This document shows positions 43,947-53,290 of a stretch of 64,000 bases of DNA, piece after piece. Numbering within the stretch: position 1 is the first letter of the stretch; each line of letters opens with the position of its first letter. Under the pieces are notes generated by a model that was given only the letters and a program-made list of their open reading frames with translations, was not told the DNA's origin and searched no databases. The DNA lies in the NCBI GenBank assembly GCA_052090825.1, contig JBQDBK010000007.1, positions 45,147 through 109,146 on the forward strand, in the 5' to 3' direction. The position numbers were made by a program, and so were the translations under genes. The stretch comes from JBQDBK01 sp052090825 (GTDB lineage Bacteria; Bacillota; Clostridia; Tissierellales; Peptoniphilaceae).

Positions 43947-44654
43947 ATGAAGGACTTATTGGTTAAAAATTTTAGGGGAAGAAAAAACAGTGGATTTTCA
44001 AATAAAAAATCTTTTATTAATAGATTATTTCGTTTAATATTAGGACTATTTTTATTTAGCTTAGGTACATATTTTACCATACAAGCCAATATAGGATATA
44101 GTGCTTGGGATGTTTTAAATTCAGGAATAATTAATATTGTAGATTTGCGTATGGGACAGTCAACTATTTTAGTTGGAGCTATTATAATGATTTATGTTGT
44201 TCTTCAAAATGGAACTTTTGGGGTGGGTACTTTATTTAACGTTATATTAATAGGATATTTTTTAGATATACTTATGATCAAGGAGATTTTACCACTTAGC
44301 CAAAATTGGATTTTAGGATTTTTTATGCTGATTACAGGACTATTTATAATTGCTATAGGATCTTATTTTTATATTGGAGCAGGAATGGGAACAGGACCAA
44401 GAGATGCTCTTATGATTTTATTTGCAAGAAAAACTGGATGGACTGCTGGAAGAACTAGAATTGTCATTGAATTTACAGTAGCTTTTATAGGATTTTTATT
44501 AGGAGGGAATTTGGGCATAGGAACCCTTATAGCCTCTCAATGTATGGGTATGATTTTGGATTTTGTTTTTAAGATATTATCTTTTGACGTCAAAGAAGTA
44601 ATTCACCAAAATATCCCCGAATTTATAGGTGAGATAAAAAAAGAAATGCTTTGA
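43947..44654 (+). CDS. YczE/YitT-like membrane protein
   Basis: A 235-aa protein with a basic N-terminus and about five membrane helices. GTYFTIQANIGYSAWDVLNSGI and GSYFYIGAGMGTGPRDALM are internal repeats typical of the YczE/YyaS group. ATG 43947 has GGAGGAAG ahead; a longer frame from 43911 lacks a site. In Bacillus, YczE influences surfactin synthetase; the biochemical role is otherwise unknown. It is a lone gene closed by a hairpin terminator. Confidence 0.8.
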   Translation: MKDLLVKNFRGRKNSGFSNKKSFINRLFRLILGLFLFSLGTYFTIQANIGYSAWDVLNSGIINIVDLRMGQSTILVGAIIMIYVVLQNGTFGVGTLFNVILIGYFLDILMIKEILPLSQNWILGFFMLITGLFIIAIGSYFYIGAGMGTGPRDALMILFARKTGWTAGRTRIVIEFTVAFIGFLLGGNLGIGTLIASQCMGMILDFVFKILSFDVKEVIHQNIPEFIGEIKKEML

Positions 44655-44718
44655 AATTTTAATTTATTCAAAATGAATAAGTAGTAAAAAAATTAGAAAA
44701 TAAGATAATAGATAAAGA

Positions 44719-44756
44719 TATAGGGCTTGGTTTTAGAACTAGGCCCATATTTTATC
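44719..44756. terminator. Terminator after the YczE-like gene
   Basis: ATAGGGCTTGGTT pairs with AACTAGGCCCATAT through G-U pairs, followed by TTTTATC. It is placed between convergent genes and probably serves both. Confidence 0.7.
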
Positions 44757-44777
44757 TATTAAACCTATTTTAATTAT

Positions 44778-45695
44778 TTAATCCTTTAAAATATTTTTAG
44801 ATATTTCAATAAAATCAAGATAAGGTTTTTCTAATCTGGAATTTTTTAAATAAGAAACTATAAAATTAGAGGTTTTTTTATTTTTCCCAACTGATAAAAA
44901 AGTGGGTTTATCTATATAGTGTTTGAAGAATTTTGGACTCATTTCATAAGATAAAGATACACCTATTCCAACAGAAGCTAGTCTTAGTCTAGTTTCCATG
45001 TTTTTTAATATTACTATTTTGGGGTTGATTTCATAATCTGAAAATAATTGTTTGGATAGTCTTCCTATTTTAGTAGTATTTGGATCAGAAATATAAAAAG
45101 TTTCATCCTTTAAAAATCTAATATCAAGCCAAGGATATTTAAATCCTTTTTTATTTTTAGCTAGATTTATATATTTAGAATTTTTATTAAGGCATATAAC
45201 AAGTTCCTCTTCGTTTAATCTTGTATAATCAAGTTTCTTATCAACAATATCTGTTATATAAAATCCTAATTTGCTTTGACGATCAATAATAGAATCTTCA
45301 ATAGTGTATATATCTTTTTCCTGGATTCTAATATTAAATTCGGGGTATAATTTTTTAAATTTTGGAATAGCTATAGGAAGCATATAAAATCCTCTAGTAG
45401 GTGTAATAGAAAGAGATAGGATGCCTGTATCATATTTAGCAATACTTTTAATCTGGTATTTTAAATTATTTTCTAGAGATAAAATTTTTTTAGCGGTTTC
45501 TAAATACTTTTCTCCTGCTAATGTTGGAGTAAGTTTATTATCAATTCTCTCAAATAAATTAGTTCCTATTTTAGATTCTAAGTTAATCAAAAACTTAGAA
45601 AGAGTTGGCTGAGATAGGTAAAGTGAATTTGCAGCTTTTGAAATAGATTGTTCTCTTGCTATAGTTAATAAATAATTATAATATTTAGTATCCAT
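44778..45695 (-). CDS. LysR-family regulator beside the citrate lyase genes
   Basis: A 305-aa LysR protein. The N-terminal winged helix is evident in ISKAANSLYLSQPTLSKFLINLESKIGTNLFER (about 18-50). The periplasmic-binding-like effector domain follows. It is transcribed divergently from citX with about 115 bases between, the usual layout of a LysR regulator and its target. Control of the citXDEF cluster, perhaps by citrate, is inferred. Confidence 0.88.
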   Translation of the reverse strand: MDTKYYNYLLTIAREQSISKAANSLYLSQPTLSKFLINLESKIGTNLFERIDNKLTPTLAGEKYLETAKKILSLENNLKYQIKSIAKYDTGILSLSITPTRGFYMLPIAIPKFKKLYPEFNIRIQEKDIYTIEDSIIDRQSKLGFYITDIVDKKLDYTRLNEEELVICLNKNSKYINLAKNKKGFKYPWLDIRFLKDETFYISDPNTTKIGRLSKQLFSDYEINPKIVILKNMETRLRLASVGIGVSLSYEMSPKFFKHYIDKPTFLSVGKNKKTSNFIVSYLKNSRLEKPYLDFIEISKNILKD

Positions 45696-45810
45696 TATCT
45701 TTTATCCATAGTCTATCCATTAAAATCTCCTAACAAATTTTGATATTAATTACAACTTCGGTTAATATGTTAATTATAATATGAAATAAACTTACAAGGG
45801 TGAAATAATA

Positions 45811-46362
45811 ATGAAAAAACAAGAAAAAAACAAATTAAAGTATTTTATAGACGGAGATACTCCCTCCTTGATTCAAGTTATGGATAGAAGGGAGGAAAGA
45901 GTATTCTATATTGAAAAATTATTAAATGAAAAAGATAATATTGTTATAAGTTTTAAGTTAAATATACCAGGAGAAATCAAGAATAATTCAAAAATATTAG
46001 AAGTTTTTAATATAGGAAAAGAAAATATAAAAAAAACTTTAAAGGAAAATAAGTTAGAAATAATCAAGGATAAAGAATTTAATTTAATTACTGGTCCTGA
46101 ATATATTGCTTTAATAAATTCCAGAGATTCTCTAAATATAAAAAAACTAATGGTAGCTATTGAAGAAAATGGACTGGGAAGGTTATATGATATAGATGTT
46201 GAAAATAGAGATGGGGCTATATCTAGAAAAGAACTAGATATAAAAGATAGGAAGTGTTTTATATGTGATAATAGTTCAAAAGTTTGTTCGAGGTCTAGGG
46301 CCCATTCAGTAGAGGATATGTTATTGAAAATAGAATCCATTATAGAAGAAAATTTAGAATAA
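45811..46362 (+). CDS. citX: Holo-citrate lyase synthase CitX-like protein
   Basis: A 183-aa protein similar to CitX, which attaches the phosphoribosyl-dephospho-CoA arm to the citrate lyase acyl carrier CitD. The family segments DRREERVFYIEKLL, NLITGPEYIALI and the C-terminal RKCFICDNSSKVCSRSRAHSVEDML are present; the last, with Cys pairs and RSRAHS, is distinctive. It is the first gene of the citrate lyase cluster. CitG, which makes the prosthetic group precursor, and the ligase CitC are not in this window. Confidence 0.88.
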   Translation: MKKQEKNKLKYFIDGDTPSLIQVMDRREERVFYIEKLLNEKDNIVISFKLNIPGEIKNNSKILEVFNIGKENIKKTLKENKLEIIKDKEFNLITGPEYIALINSRDSLNIKKLMVAIEENGLGRLYDIDVENRDGAISRKELDIKDRKCFICDNSSKVCSRSRAHSVEDMLLKIESIIEENLE

Positions 46363-46486
46363 TAAATCAACTGTTTTTTAGTTGTTCTTTATAGTACAAA
46401 AGCTAAATTTAAATAAATAGCCATGTATAATATTAATATAAGAAAGTTTATAATCTATTAGCTATAATTTACAAAGGAGGATAGAT

Positions 46487-46780
46487 ATGGATTTAAAACA
46501 TCGTGCAATTGCAGGAACGCTTGAATCAAGTGATGTGCAAGTTACTATAGAACCAAGTGAAGATTTAAATGTAAATATTAAAAGCTCTGTTATGGCACAA
46601 TTTGGAAGACAAATAGAAGAGACTGTTTATGAAGTTTTGAATAATTTAGAAGTAAGAAAAGCTAAAGTAATCATTGAAGATAAAGGGGCTTTAGATTGTA
46701 CCTTAAGAGCTAGAGTTGAGACTGCGATTTTCAGAGCGGTAGATCAAAATGAAAATTTACCATGGAGGTCAAAACTATGA
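46487..46780 (+). CDS. citD: Citrate lyase acyl carrier protein
   Basis: A 97-aa gamma subunit carrying the prosthetic group. GTLESSDVQVTIEP (about 9-22) contains the Ser14 attachment site, and SVMAQFGRQIEETV is the conserved helix. AAAGGAGGA precedes the ATG. The TGA overlaps the citE ATG. The length is standard for the family. Confidence 0.95.
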   Translation: MDLKHRAIAGTLESSDVQVTIEPSEDLNVNIKSSVMAQFGRQIEETVYEVLNNLEVRKAKVIIEDKGALDCTLRARVETAIFRAVDQNENLPWRSKL

Positions 46781-47670
46781 AAAAAGAAGTAAGAAGAACT
46801 ATGATGTTTTTAAATGCTCAAAAAGCATCTTTGGTGAAAGATCCTTATATTTATGGTCCTGATTGTGTAATTTTAGATTTAGAAGATGCTGTATCTGAAA
46901 ATGAAAAAGATTCAGCTAGAATTCAACTTTATCACACATTGAAAAGTAGAGATTACGGAGATACAGAGGTTTGGGTTCGTGTTAATTCTGTAGATTCAGT
47001 CTATTTTAAAGAAGACATAAGGGCAGCAGTAGCAGGAGGTTGTGATGGTATAAGAATACCAATGACAGAAACTGCTCAAGATGTAAAAATAACAGAAGAA
47101 AATATAGAAAAGGCTGAAAAAGAATTTGGAATAGAACCAGGAAAGACAATGATTATGGCAGCCTTAGAATCTCCTCTTGGAGTCTTGAATTGTTATGAAA
47201 TATGTAAAGCTAGCTCTAGAATGATGGGGGTAGCTTTAAGTGCAGGTGATTTTAGAAGAACTATGCATGCTCAAACTACAAAAACTGGGGAAGAACTATT
47301 TATGGCGAGATCAATGATTGTTATGGGAGCAAGAGCAGCAGGAGTAATGTGCTTTGATACTGTATATACTGATCTTGATGACAAACAAGGCTTAATAAGA
47401 GAGACTGAGCTAGTTAAAAATATGGGATTTGATGGGAAATCAATTGTAAATCCTAGACAAATAGAAGTTATCCATAACATTTTCACCCCAAGTCAAAAAG
47501 AAATTGATGAATCAGCAAAAATTATATTGGCTGTAGAAGAAAATAAGAAAAAGGGAATAGGTGTTATGGTTGTCGATGGGAAGATGATTGATATAGCACA
47601 TGTTGAAGGTGCAAAGAGAAATCTTATGCTGGCAAAAGCAGCTGGAAAGTATAAGGGGGATCTTGTATGA
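46777..47670 (+). CDS. citE: Citrate lyase beta subunit (citryl-ACP lyase)
   Basis: A 297-aa TIM-barrel lyase that splits citryl-ACP into oxaloacetate and acetyl-ACP. DCVILDLEDAVSENEKDSAR (about 29-48) holds the metal-binding acidic pair, VWVRVNSVDS follows, and GVALSAGDFRRTMH with GKSIVNPRQIEVIH are family segments. I choose ATG 46777, since GGAGGT lies upstream and ATGA overlaps citD; the frame extends five codons further upstream. It overlaps citF by four bases. Confidence 0.95.
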   Translation: MKKEVRRTMMFLNAQKASLVKDPYIYGPDCVILDLEDAVSENEKDSARIQLYHTLKSRDYGDTEVWVRVNSVDSVYFKEDIRAAVAGGCDGIRIPMTETAQDVKITEENIEKAEKEFGIEPGKTMIMAALESPLGVLNCYEICKASSRMMGVALSAGDFRRTMHAQTTKTGEELFMARSMIVMGARAAGVMCFDTVYTDLDDKQGLIRETELVKNMGFDGKSIVNPRQIEVIHNIFTPSQKEIDESAKIILAVEENKKKGIGVMVVDGKMIDIAHVEGAKRNLMLAKAAGKYKGDLV

Positions 47671-49214
47671 AAAATAAATTAGGAAAAGATATACCTGAAG
47701 AATTTTTAGCAGATGGTGTGGAAGTTTATCAAGGAAGTAAATATAGGCAAGATTATGAATATACAAAAGCAGCACCAAGAGTAAAGGCTAATGTAATAGA
47801 AGGTAAATCAAAATTAGTTAAAGACATTAAAACAGCTATAGAAAATTTAGATTTAAAAGATGGTATGACAATATCTTTTCACCATCATTTAAGGAATGGA
47901 GACTTCGTATGTGCTCAAGTCATGGAAATTATTCATAGTATGGGAATAAAGGACTTGTTTATATGTGCATCAAGTTTAGGCAAAGCTCATAAAAATATGG
48001 TTCCTATGATTGAAGATGGAACTATTACTGGAATTTCCTCTAGTGGAGTAAGGGATGAAGTCGGAGTTGCTTTATCTCAAGGAAAGTTAAAAAATCCAGC
48101 TTGGATTAGAAGTCATGGCGGTCGTGTAAGAGCCATTGAAACAGGACAAGTTAAAATTGATGTTGCCTTTATTGCAGCATCTTCTTCCGATGTATATGGG
48201 AATGCATCTGGAAAAGGTGGAAAAAATGATTGTGGAGTTTTATCTTATGCAGATGTTGATGCTAAATATGCAGATAGAGTAGTGGTAATAACAGATACCA
48301 TAAAAGAAGCTCCAAATTTTCCGGCACCAATAAAAGGAATTGACGTAGATTATGTAGTAGAAGTAGATTCAATTGGAGACCCATCTAAAATAGCCAGTGG
48401 TTCTATAAGAATGACTAAGGACGTTAGAGAATTAAAAATAGCTGAGTATGCGGCAAAAGTAGTAGCTGCAACCCAATGGTTTAAAGATGGATTTTCATTT
48501 CAAACAGGAGCAGGCGGTTCTTCATTAGCAGTTACAGAGTTTTTAAAACCTTATATGGATGAAAAAGACATTAAAATGGGCTGGGGCATGGGAGGAATCA
48601 CTGAACCTATGGTAAATATGCTAAGAGAAGGTTATATCAGAAAATTAATTAATGACCAAGCCTTTGATATAGCTTCAGTGGAATCAGTATACAATGATCC
48701 TAATCATTTTGAAATATCTTGCTCACAATATGCAAATCCAATGAATAAAGGTGCTTTTGTAAATTATTTAGATTATGTTATTTTAGGAGCTTTAGAAATT
48801 GATACAGACTTTAATGTTAACGTAGTTCAAGGTTCTGATGGAACAATTCAAGGAGCACCAGGAGGACACCCAGATACTGCAGCAGGAGCTAATTGTACAA
48901 TTATAGTAGCTCCTTTAGTAAGGGGTAGGTTATCTACTGTAAGACCTCAGTGTACATCTATAACAAGCCCTGGAGAAACAATAGATGTTTTGGTAACTGA
49001 TTATGGAGTAAGTGTTAACCCTAATAGAAAAGATATAATAAAAGAACTTGAGAAGACTAATTTACCTTTAATAAGTATTGAAAAACAGTGTGAAATTGCT
49101 GAAGAAATAGTGGGAAAAGCAGATCCTATTCAATTTGAAGATAAAGTAGTTGCTTTAGTAGAATATAGAGATGGAACTATAATAGATGTTATAAAGAAGC
49201 CTAAGAATATTTAA
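47667..49214 (+). CDS. citF: Citrate lyase alpha subunit (citrate:acetyl-ACP transferase)
   Basis: A 515-aa CoA-transferase-type subunit that exchanges acetate on the ACP for citrate. SFHHHLRNGDFVCAQVM (about 71-87), GGRVRAIETGQVKIDVAFIAAS (about 151-172) and the Gly-rich PGGHPDTAAGANCTIIVAPLVRGR (about 410-433) are conserved. Full length. With citX, citD and citE it completes the lyase for anaerobic citrate use. No citrate carrier or oxaloacetate decarboxylase is in the window. Confidence 0.95.
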   Translation: MKNKLGKDIPEEFLADGVEVYQGSKYRQDYEYTKAAPRVKANVIEGKSKLVKDIKTAIENLDLKDGMTISFHHHLRNGDFVCAQVMEIIHSMGIKDLFICASSLGKAHKNMVPMIEDGTITGISSSGVRDEVGVALSQGKLKNPAWIRSHGGRVRAIETGQVKIDVAFIAASSSDVYGNASGKGGKNDCGVLSYADVDAKYADRVVVITDTIKEAPNFPAPIKGIDVDYVVEVDSIGDPSKIASGSIRMTKDVRELKIAEYAAKVVAATQWFKDGFSFQTGAGGSSLAVTEFLKPYMDEKDIKMGWGMGGITEPMVNMLREGYIRKLINDQAFDIASVESVYNDPNHFEISCSQYANPMNKGAFVNYLDYVILGALEIDTDFNVNVVQGSDGTIQGAPGGHPDTAAGANCTIIVAPLVRGRLSTVRPQCTSITSPGETIDVLVTDYGVSVNPNRKDIIKELEKTNLPLISIEKQCEIAEEIVGKADPIQFEDKVVALVEYRDGTIIDVIKKPKNI

Positions 49215-49289
49215 TGCCAAAATTAAGTCAACTTGGATAATATTTGTAAGTATAATGGGTATAAATATTAAAAGAGTTGAGGTGGTAGT

Positions 49290-49949
49290 ATGGAAAATTC
49301 ATTATTTAACCAAGTTTATAAAGAATTGAGAAATAAAGTAATATCAGGGACTTGGATGGTTGGTGAAAGAATAAATGAAAAAGAATTAGCTCAAGCTATG
49401 CATGTTTCCAGAACTCCCCTAAGAAAAGCTTTAAAGTTAATTTATGAAGAGGGTCTATTGGATTATACTAAAAACTTTGGATACCATGTTAGACTTATAA
49501 CAGAAGAAGATGTAGAAGAGATATATAAACTGAGAGTAGTTTTAGAAATACTTGCTTTTACTGAAGCTGCAAAAAAGCTAACTGAAAAGGATATAGAGGA
49601 AATAGAAAAGATTTTAGATAATTCTCAAGAGGCTGTAAGTAATAAGAATTTTAACGATTTAATAGAATGGTCTAATAAGTATAACAAAAAAATTTATAAT
49701 ATTGCTAATATGCCTAGATTAAAAATTATACAGGTTAATTTACAAAATTATCTTAGTAGGTTTAGGATTATGTCTTTTTCTGGAACGGAAGATGATAGAA
49801 GTGATCTTGCAGTAAAAGAACATAGAGATATTTTAAATGCTATGAGAGTAAGAGATGAAGTAGAGATAGAAAAATTAATTAGAAAGCATCTCAATCGATC
49901 TTATAGATATATTTTAGACTTAGTTAGAAAAGAAAACGAATTTAATTAG
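49290..49949 (+). CDS. GntR-family (FCD) regulator
   Basis: A 219-aa regulator. The N-terminal winged helix contains VISGTWMVGERINEKELAQAMHVSRTPLRKALKLIYEEGLL (about 16-56). The all-helical FCD domain follows, with metal-binding His residues near the end (EHRDILNAM and IRKHLNRS). AGGTGG precedes the ATG. It is located 75 bases after citF on the same strand. Many CitI/CitO-like regulators of citrate genes belong to related families, so citrate control is plausible. Confidence 0.88.
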   Translation: MENSLFNQVYKELRNKVISGTWMVGERINEKELAQAMHVSRTPLRKALKLIYEEGLLDYTKNFGYHVRLITEEDVEEIYKLRVVLEILAFTEAAKKLTEKDIEEIEKILDNSQEAVSNKNFNDLIEWSNKYNKKIYNIANMPRLKIIQVNLQNYLSRFRIMSFSGTEDDRSDLAVKEHRDILNAMRVRDEVEIEKLIRKHLNRSYRYILDLVRKENEFN

Positions 49950-49958
49950 AATTAAAGT

Positions 49959-50002
49959 AAAAGATATTTGTTAATTTATATTATTAACAAGTATCTTTTT
50001 TT
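49959..50002. terminator. Bidirectional terminator after the GntR gene
   Basis: AAAAGATATTTGTTAA pairs with TTAACAAGTATCTTTT around TTTATATTA, with T-runs on both sides. It also follows the decayed BASS gene on the other strand. Confidence 0.88.
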
Positions 50003-50004
50003 AT

Positions 50005-50583
50005 TTATATGTAAGATAAATTTACATTACCTGTAAACTTGTTAGAAAGAATTCCTAAAAAAAGAGGTAATAAAATTACAGTAAGAACATATTTAAACAT
50101 TGCTAAAAATGAAACTTCTACCCATTTTTCAGCTAAGAAATACACAAGTGTGGGTGTTATAATTGGGGCAAGAAGAGTTGATGTAATAGTCATGGCAACA
50201 GAAAAAGATACATTTACTCCAGCTATATGAGTAATGACATTACTGGAAGTTCAGCCTGGACAAGAAGCTATAAGAATAACACCAAGAGCAAGGTCTAGGG
50301 GAAGTTTAAATAGAGTGACTAGCATCCAAGCTAAAAGAGGCATAATGGTATACTGAGCTAAGCATCCAATTATAACTTCTTTAGGATGGATGAAAATATT
50401 TTTAAATGAAGTTCCATCTATTGATGTTCCCATGCCAAACATTGCAACAGCTAAAAATATAGTAGTATAATTTATCATCCACTTAAAGTAATCTGGGAAG
50501 AAAAAGGCTATTATAGATAGGCTTATAATAAATATACTAATATTTTGTATAAAAATTTTACTTATTTTATTAAACTTTTCCAT
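50005..50583 (-). pseudogene. Bile acid:sodium symporter-family (BASS) transporter remnant
   Basis: A decayed BASS membrane transporter. The first part (50583 to 50251) reads five helices and the family motif up to ASCPG, where TGA replaces the expected GGA of CPGGTSSNV. The same frame continues TSSNVITHIAGVNVSFSVAMTITSTLLAPIITP to a stop at 50005, about 190 residues in all, while family members have about 300. The last three or so helices are missing. BASS proteins include PanS, a ketopantoate transporter in Salmonella, and this copy lies against pan gene remnants, so a PanS-like origin is suggested. Confidence 0.85.
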
Positions 50584-50704
50584 ATTCTAAAATTCCAGCT
50601 GCATCTAATAGATCCGCATCAACTGTAATACTTCCAATATGGTCGAGTTCTGCTTGAATAACACTGGCTCTATGAATTTTCCTCTTTAATATATTTAGCA
50701 TCAT
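50570..50704 (-). pseudogene. panD: Truncated aspartate 1-decarboxylase (PanD) remnant
   Basis: The first 40 or so residues of PanD, which makes beta-alanine for pantothenate. They read [19 protein letters not shown] then [22 protein letters not shown], with the self-cleavage pair Gly24-Ser25 in place. Normal PanD is about 117-127 aa; here the frame ends at residue 44 and runs into the start of the BASS gene, whose ATG overlaps. The distal two thirds, including most of the active-site shell, are gone. Confidence 0.88.
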
Positions 50705-50721
50705 ATATTTTTACCTCACTA

Positions 50722-51362
50722 TTAATCTTCATAAATAAAATTATCAATCAATCTTGTTTTACCTATATAAACTGCCATGGCAACAAGTACACGACCTTTA
50801 ATTTGATCCAGAGGAAGAATAGAATCTGCATCGACTATTTTTACATAATCAATCTTTGCAAGTGGTTCTGCTTTAATAATATTTTTTATTTCATTAATGA
50901 CTTTCTCACTTGCTTTTTCACCATTTTCTATCATACTTTTTCCTGTTTTTAGTGATTTGTTTAGGATAAGAGCAGCTTCTCTTTCTTCTCGACTAAGGTA
51001 AGTATTTCTTGAACTTTTAGCAAGTCCATCTTTTTTTCTTATAATTGGACAAGCTACAACTTCAATATTAAAATTCATATCTCTAACCATACTGCGTATA
51101 ACTGCTAACTGTTGGGCGTCTTTCTGACTAAAGTAAGCTCTATCTGGGCTTATAATATTAAATAATTTACATACTACAGTACAGACTCCGCGAAAATGGG
51201 TTGGTCTTGTTTTCCTACATAATTCATTAGTTAATAAATTCATATCTGTGAAAGTACAGGCATCTTTGTAATACATTTCTTCGGGTTCAGGATTAAAAAC
51301 AAGGTTTATTCCTTGTGCTTTACATATTTTCTGACTTCCTTAATTGTTTTTACTACTTCCAT
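50722..51362 (-). pseudogene. panC: Pantothenate synthetase (PanC) with an internal deletion
   Basis: The N-terminus MEVVKTIKEVRKYVK (51362 leftwards) and the region from GINLVFNPEPEEMYYKDACTFTDM to the C-terminus are PanC. The latter includes RPTHFRGVCTVVCKLFNI, YFSQKDAQQLAVIRSMV and KKDGLAKSSRNTYLS. About 75 residues between them are absent, including the HxGH ATP-binding motif, and the joint near 51317-51322 is out of frame, giving a stop after 18 codons. The remaining long frame from 51276 would start inside the enzyme. The product cannot be an active synthetase. Confidence 0.92.
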
Positions 51363-51855
51363 ATTAATTACTCCTTATTCTATAATGTAGTTTTTATAGG
51401 CTTATAAAAAATTAAGCTATAAATTTTGTATTTTTTGAGTACAATCAAACCATTTTTTGCATAAAAAAATGATCGATAAAATTCGACCACTGTAATTATT
51501 TAAATTACTACACCAAAAATAATAATTTATCCCTGAAGTATTATATTACTCTTTAATTTTTACAGTATTGTTCTATAAGATACAATCTGTGGATAAAAGC
51601 GATTTTTTAAGTGATATAGCTTCTTGTCGAATGCCATTCAGGTTGCTAGTATAGCACTATTAAAAATAGTATAAAATAATAAAATTTAGTTTATTTAAAG
51701 AAGGATTTATATTTAAGATATAAAGTAAGTAGTTTGCATTATTTTAATATTAAATTAGTTGGATTTTGTTTTAAGCTAGTATTATTTAATGAAATCATTA
51801 AATTTATAATGGGTAGATATATAATAATATATAATTTAGAATAGGTGGTTATAAA
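51363..51855. other. Intergenic region upstream of the pan remnants
   Basis: About 490 bases with no gene. I looked for a panB remnant, expected beside panC and panD, and found none. An ACTATTAAAAATAGT hairpin lies near 51656-51671. Otherwise the region is AT-rich, with divergent promoters presumed. Confidence 0.4.
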
Positions 51856-52821
51856 GTGTATAAGGTTTTTTGTAATTTTAATTTGGAAAAAAGTCTTAGA
51901 AATAAGTTCGGAGAAGATTTTCAGTTATCTTGTTTTGAGGGTCAAGGATTTATGACAAGAGATAATTTGAAAGAAAGCATAAAAGATGTCGATGGAGTAA
52001 TCTTAGATGCAGTAAAAGTTGATGAAGAATTGTTAAAAGATACTAAAAATTTAAAAGTAGTTAGTACAGTTTCAGTGGGTTATAATCATTTTGATATAGA
52101 AGAAATGAAAAAAAGAAAAATTTTAGGTACCCATACACCAAATATATTAAACGATTCTGTAGCTGATTTAGTAATGGGATTAATGCTTTCGGTAGCAAGA
52201 AGGATACCAGAGTTAGATAGAAAGGTAAAAGAAGGTAGATGGGATAGCAGGCATTCATTAGAAGACTTTGGATTAGAAGTACATGGTAAAAAACTAGGAA
52301 TTATAGGTCTTGGAAGGATAGGATCTGTTATAGCTAAAAGAGCAAAGTTTGGTTTTGATATGGAAGTTAGTTATTATAATAGGTCAAGGAAAGAAAAGGT
52401 TGAAAAAGAGCTAGATATAGTTAGAAAAGAATTGGATGATTTGCTTAAAGAGTCTGATTTTATTGTCTTAATGGTTCCCCTAAGTGAAAATACTAAAAAT
52501 TTTATGGATGCAGAAAAATTTAATAAAATGAAAGAAAATGCCATATTTATAAATGCTTCAAGAGGTGGGACAGTAGTTGAAAAAGATTTAATTTATGCAA
52601 TAGAAAATAAAAAAATTGCTGGTGCTGGGTTAGACGTATTTATAAAAGAACCTATAGAGAAGGATAATCCTCTCTTAAGATTTCCAAATATAGTTACACT
52701 TCCCCATATAGGGACATCTACTTATGAGACAACTTATGCAATGAGAAAAATGGCAGTTGAAAATACTATCGGAGTTTTAGAAGGAAGAGAAATAAAAGGA
52801 TTAATAAAAGAATTTAAATAA
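51856..52821 (+). CDS. D-isomer specific 2-hydroxyacid dehydrogenase
   Basis: A 321-aa NAD-linked dehydrogenase that reduces 2-oxoacids such as glyoxylate or hydroxypyruvate. VSTVSVGYNHFDIEEM (about 69-84), the NAD-binding GIIGLGRIGSVIAKRA (about 149-164), NASRGGTVVEKDL with the substrate Arg (about 234), the Glu in GLDVFIKEPIE and the catalytic His in LPHIGTST (about 283) are all present. It starts at GTG, with AGGTGG just upstream. Followed after 13 bases by the ArsC-like gene. The exact substrate is undetermined. Confidence 0.9.
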   Translation: MYKVFCNFNLEKSLRNKFGEDFQLSCFEGQGFMTRDNLKESIKDVDGVILDAVKVDEELLKDTKNLKVVSTVSVGYNHFDIEEMKKRKILGTHTPNILNDSVADLVMGLMLSVARRIPELDRKVKEGRWDSRHSLEDFGLEVHGKKLGIIGLGRIGSVIAKRAKFGFDMEVSYYNRSRKEKVEKELDIVRKELDDLLKESDFIVLMVPLSENTKNFMDAEKFNKMKENAIFINASRGGTVVEKDLIYAIENKKIAGAGLDVFIKEPIEKDNPLLRFPNIVTLPHIGTSTYETTYAMRKMAVENTIGVLEGREIKGLIKEFK

Positions 52822-52834
52822 TAGGAGATATAAT

Positions 52835-53182
52835 ATGGAATATATATGTTATGAAAGATGCTCTACCTGCAAGGGTGTAGAAAAGATGATTCGAGAAAAA
52901 AATTTAGATTATAACTCAAGAGATATAGTTAAAGAAAATCCAACTTATGATGAAATAAAAAAGTGGCATGAGCAATCAGGATTAGATATAAAGAAATTTT
53001 TTAATACCAGCGGGAAAATTTATAGGGAAAATAATCTTAAGGATAAGTTGGATAAGATGTCTTTAGAAGAAAAATATAAATTATTATCAGAAGATGGTAT
53101 GCTTGTAAAAAGACCTATTATTTTAGTAGATGATAAGGTATATGTAGGACCTTTGGTAAAAAAATATATAGAAAGTTTATAA
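52835..53182 (+). CDS. ArsC/Spx-family thioredoxin-fold protein
   Basis: A 115-aa protein of the ArsC/YffB group. The redox site is RCSTCKGVEKMIREKNLDYNSRDIVKENP (about 8-36), with a CxxC pair and the usual strand. KKFFNTSGKIYRE and LVKRPIILVDDKVYVG (about 90-105, containing the RP pair) are characteristic. Such proteins include arsenate reductases and the Spx regulator; the length and CxxC fit the YffB-like reductase branch better than Spx. No arsenic genes are nearby. Confidence 0.85.
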   Translation: MEYICYERCSTCKGVEKMIREKNLDYNSRDIVKENPTYDEIKKWHEQSGLDIKKFFNTSGKIYRENNLKDKLDKMSLEEKYKLLSEDGMLVKRPIILVDDKVYVGPLVKKYIESL

Positions 53183-53231
53183 ATAAGCTAAAAAGTTATA
53201 TAAATCTTTTTAATTTTGTGGTATTATTTTT

Positions 53232-53290
53232 GAGGGAATGAAGTACTCCCGAGGGAAACCTAAACCGCTTTTAAGCTGATGACTTCTGCT
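53232..53290 (+). promoter_or_regulatory. Fluoride riboswitch (crcB motif)
   Basis: The sequence has the crcB fold: stem GGGA/TCCC enclosing ATGAAGTAC, the conserved AAACCGC, and GCTGATGACTTCTGCT. The loop GAAGT can pair with ACTTC, forming the pseudoknot that encapsulates fluoride. It contains an extra GAGGGAAACCT between the first stem and AAACCGC, within the variable part of the motif. It lies just before the antiporter gene, a partner known for this riboswitch class. Confidence 0.85.

Noticed and set aside
51363..51855. panB remnant next to the pan pseudogenes
   Set aside because: No segment translates to recognisable ketopantoate hydroxymethyltransferase sequence in any frame I examined.
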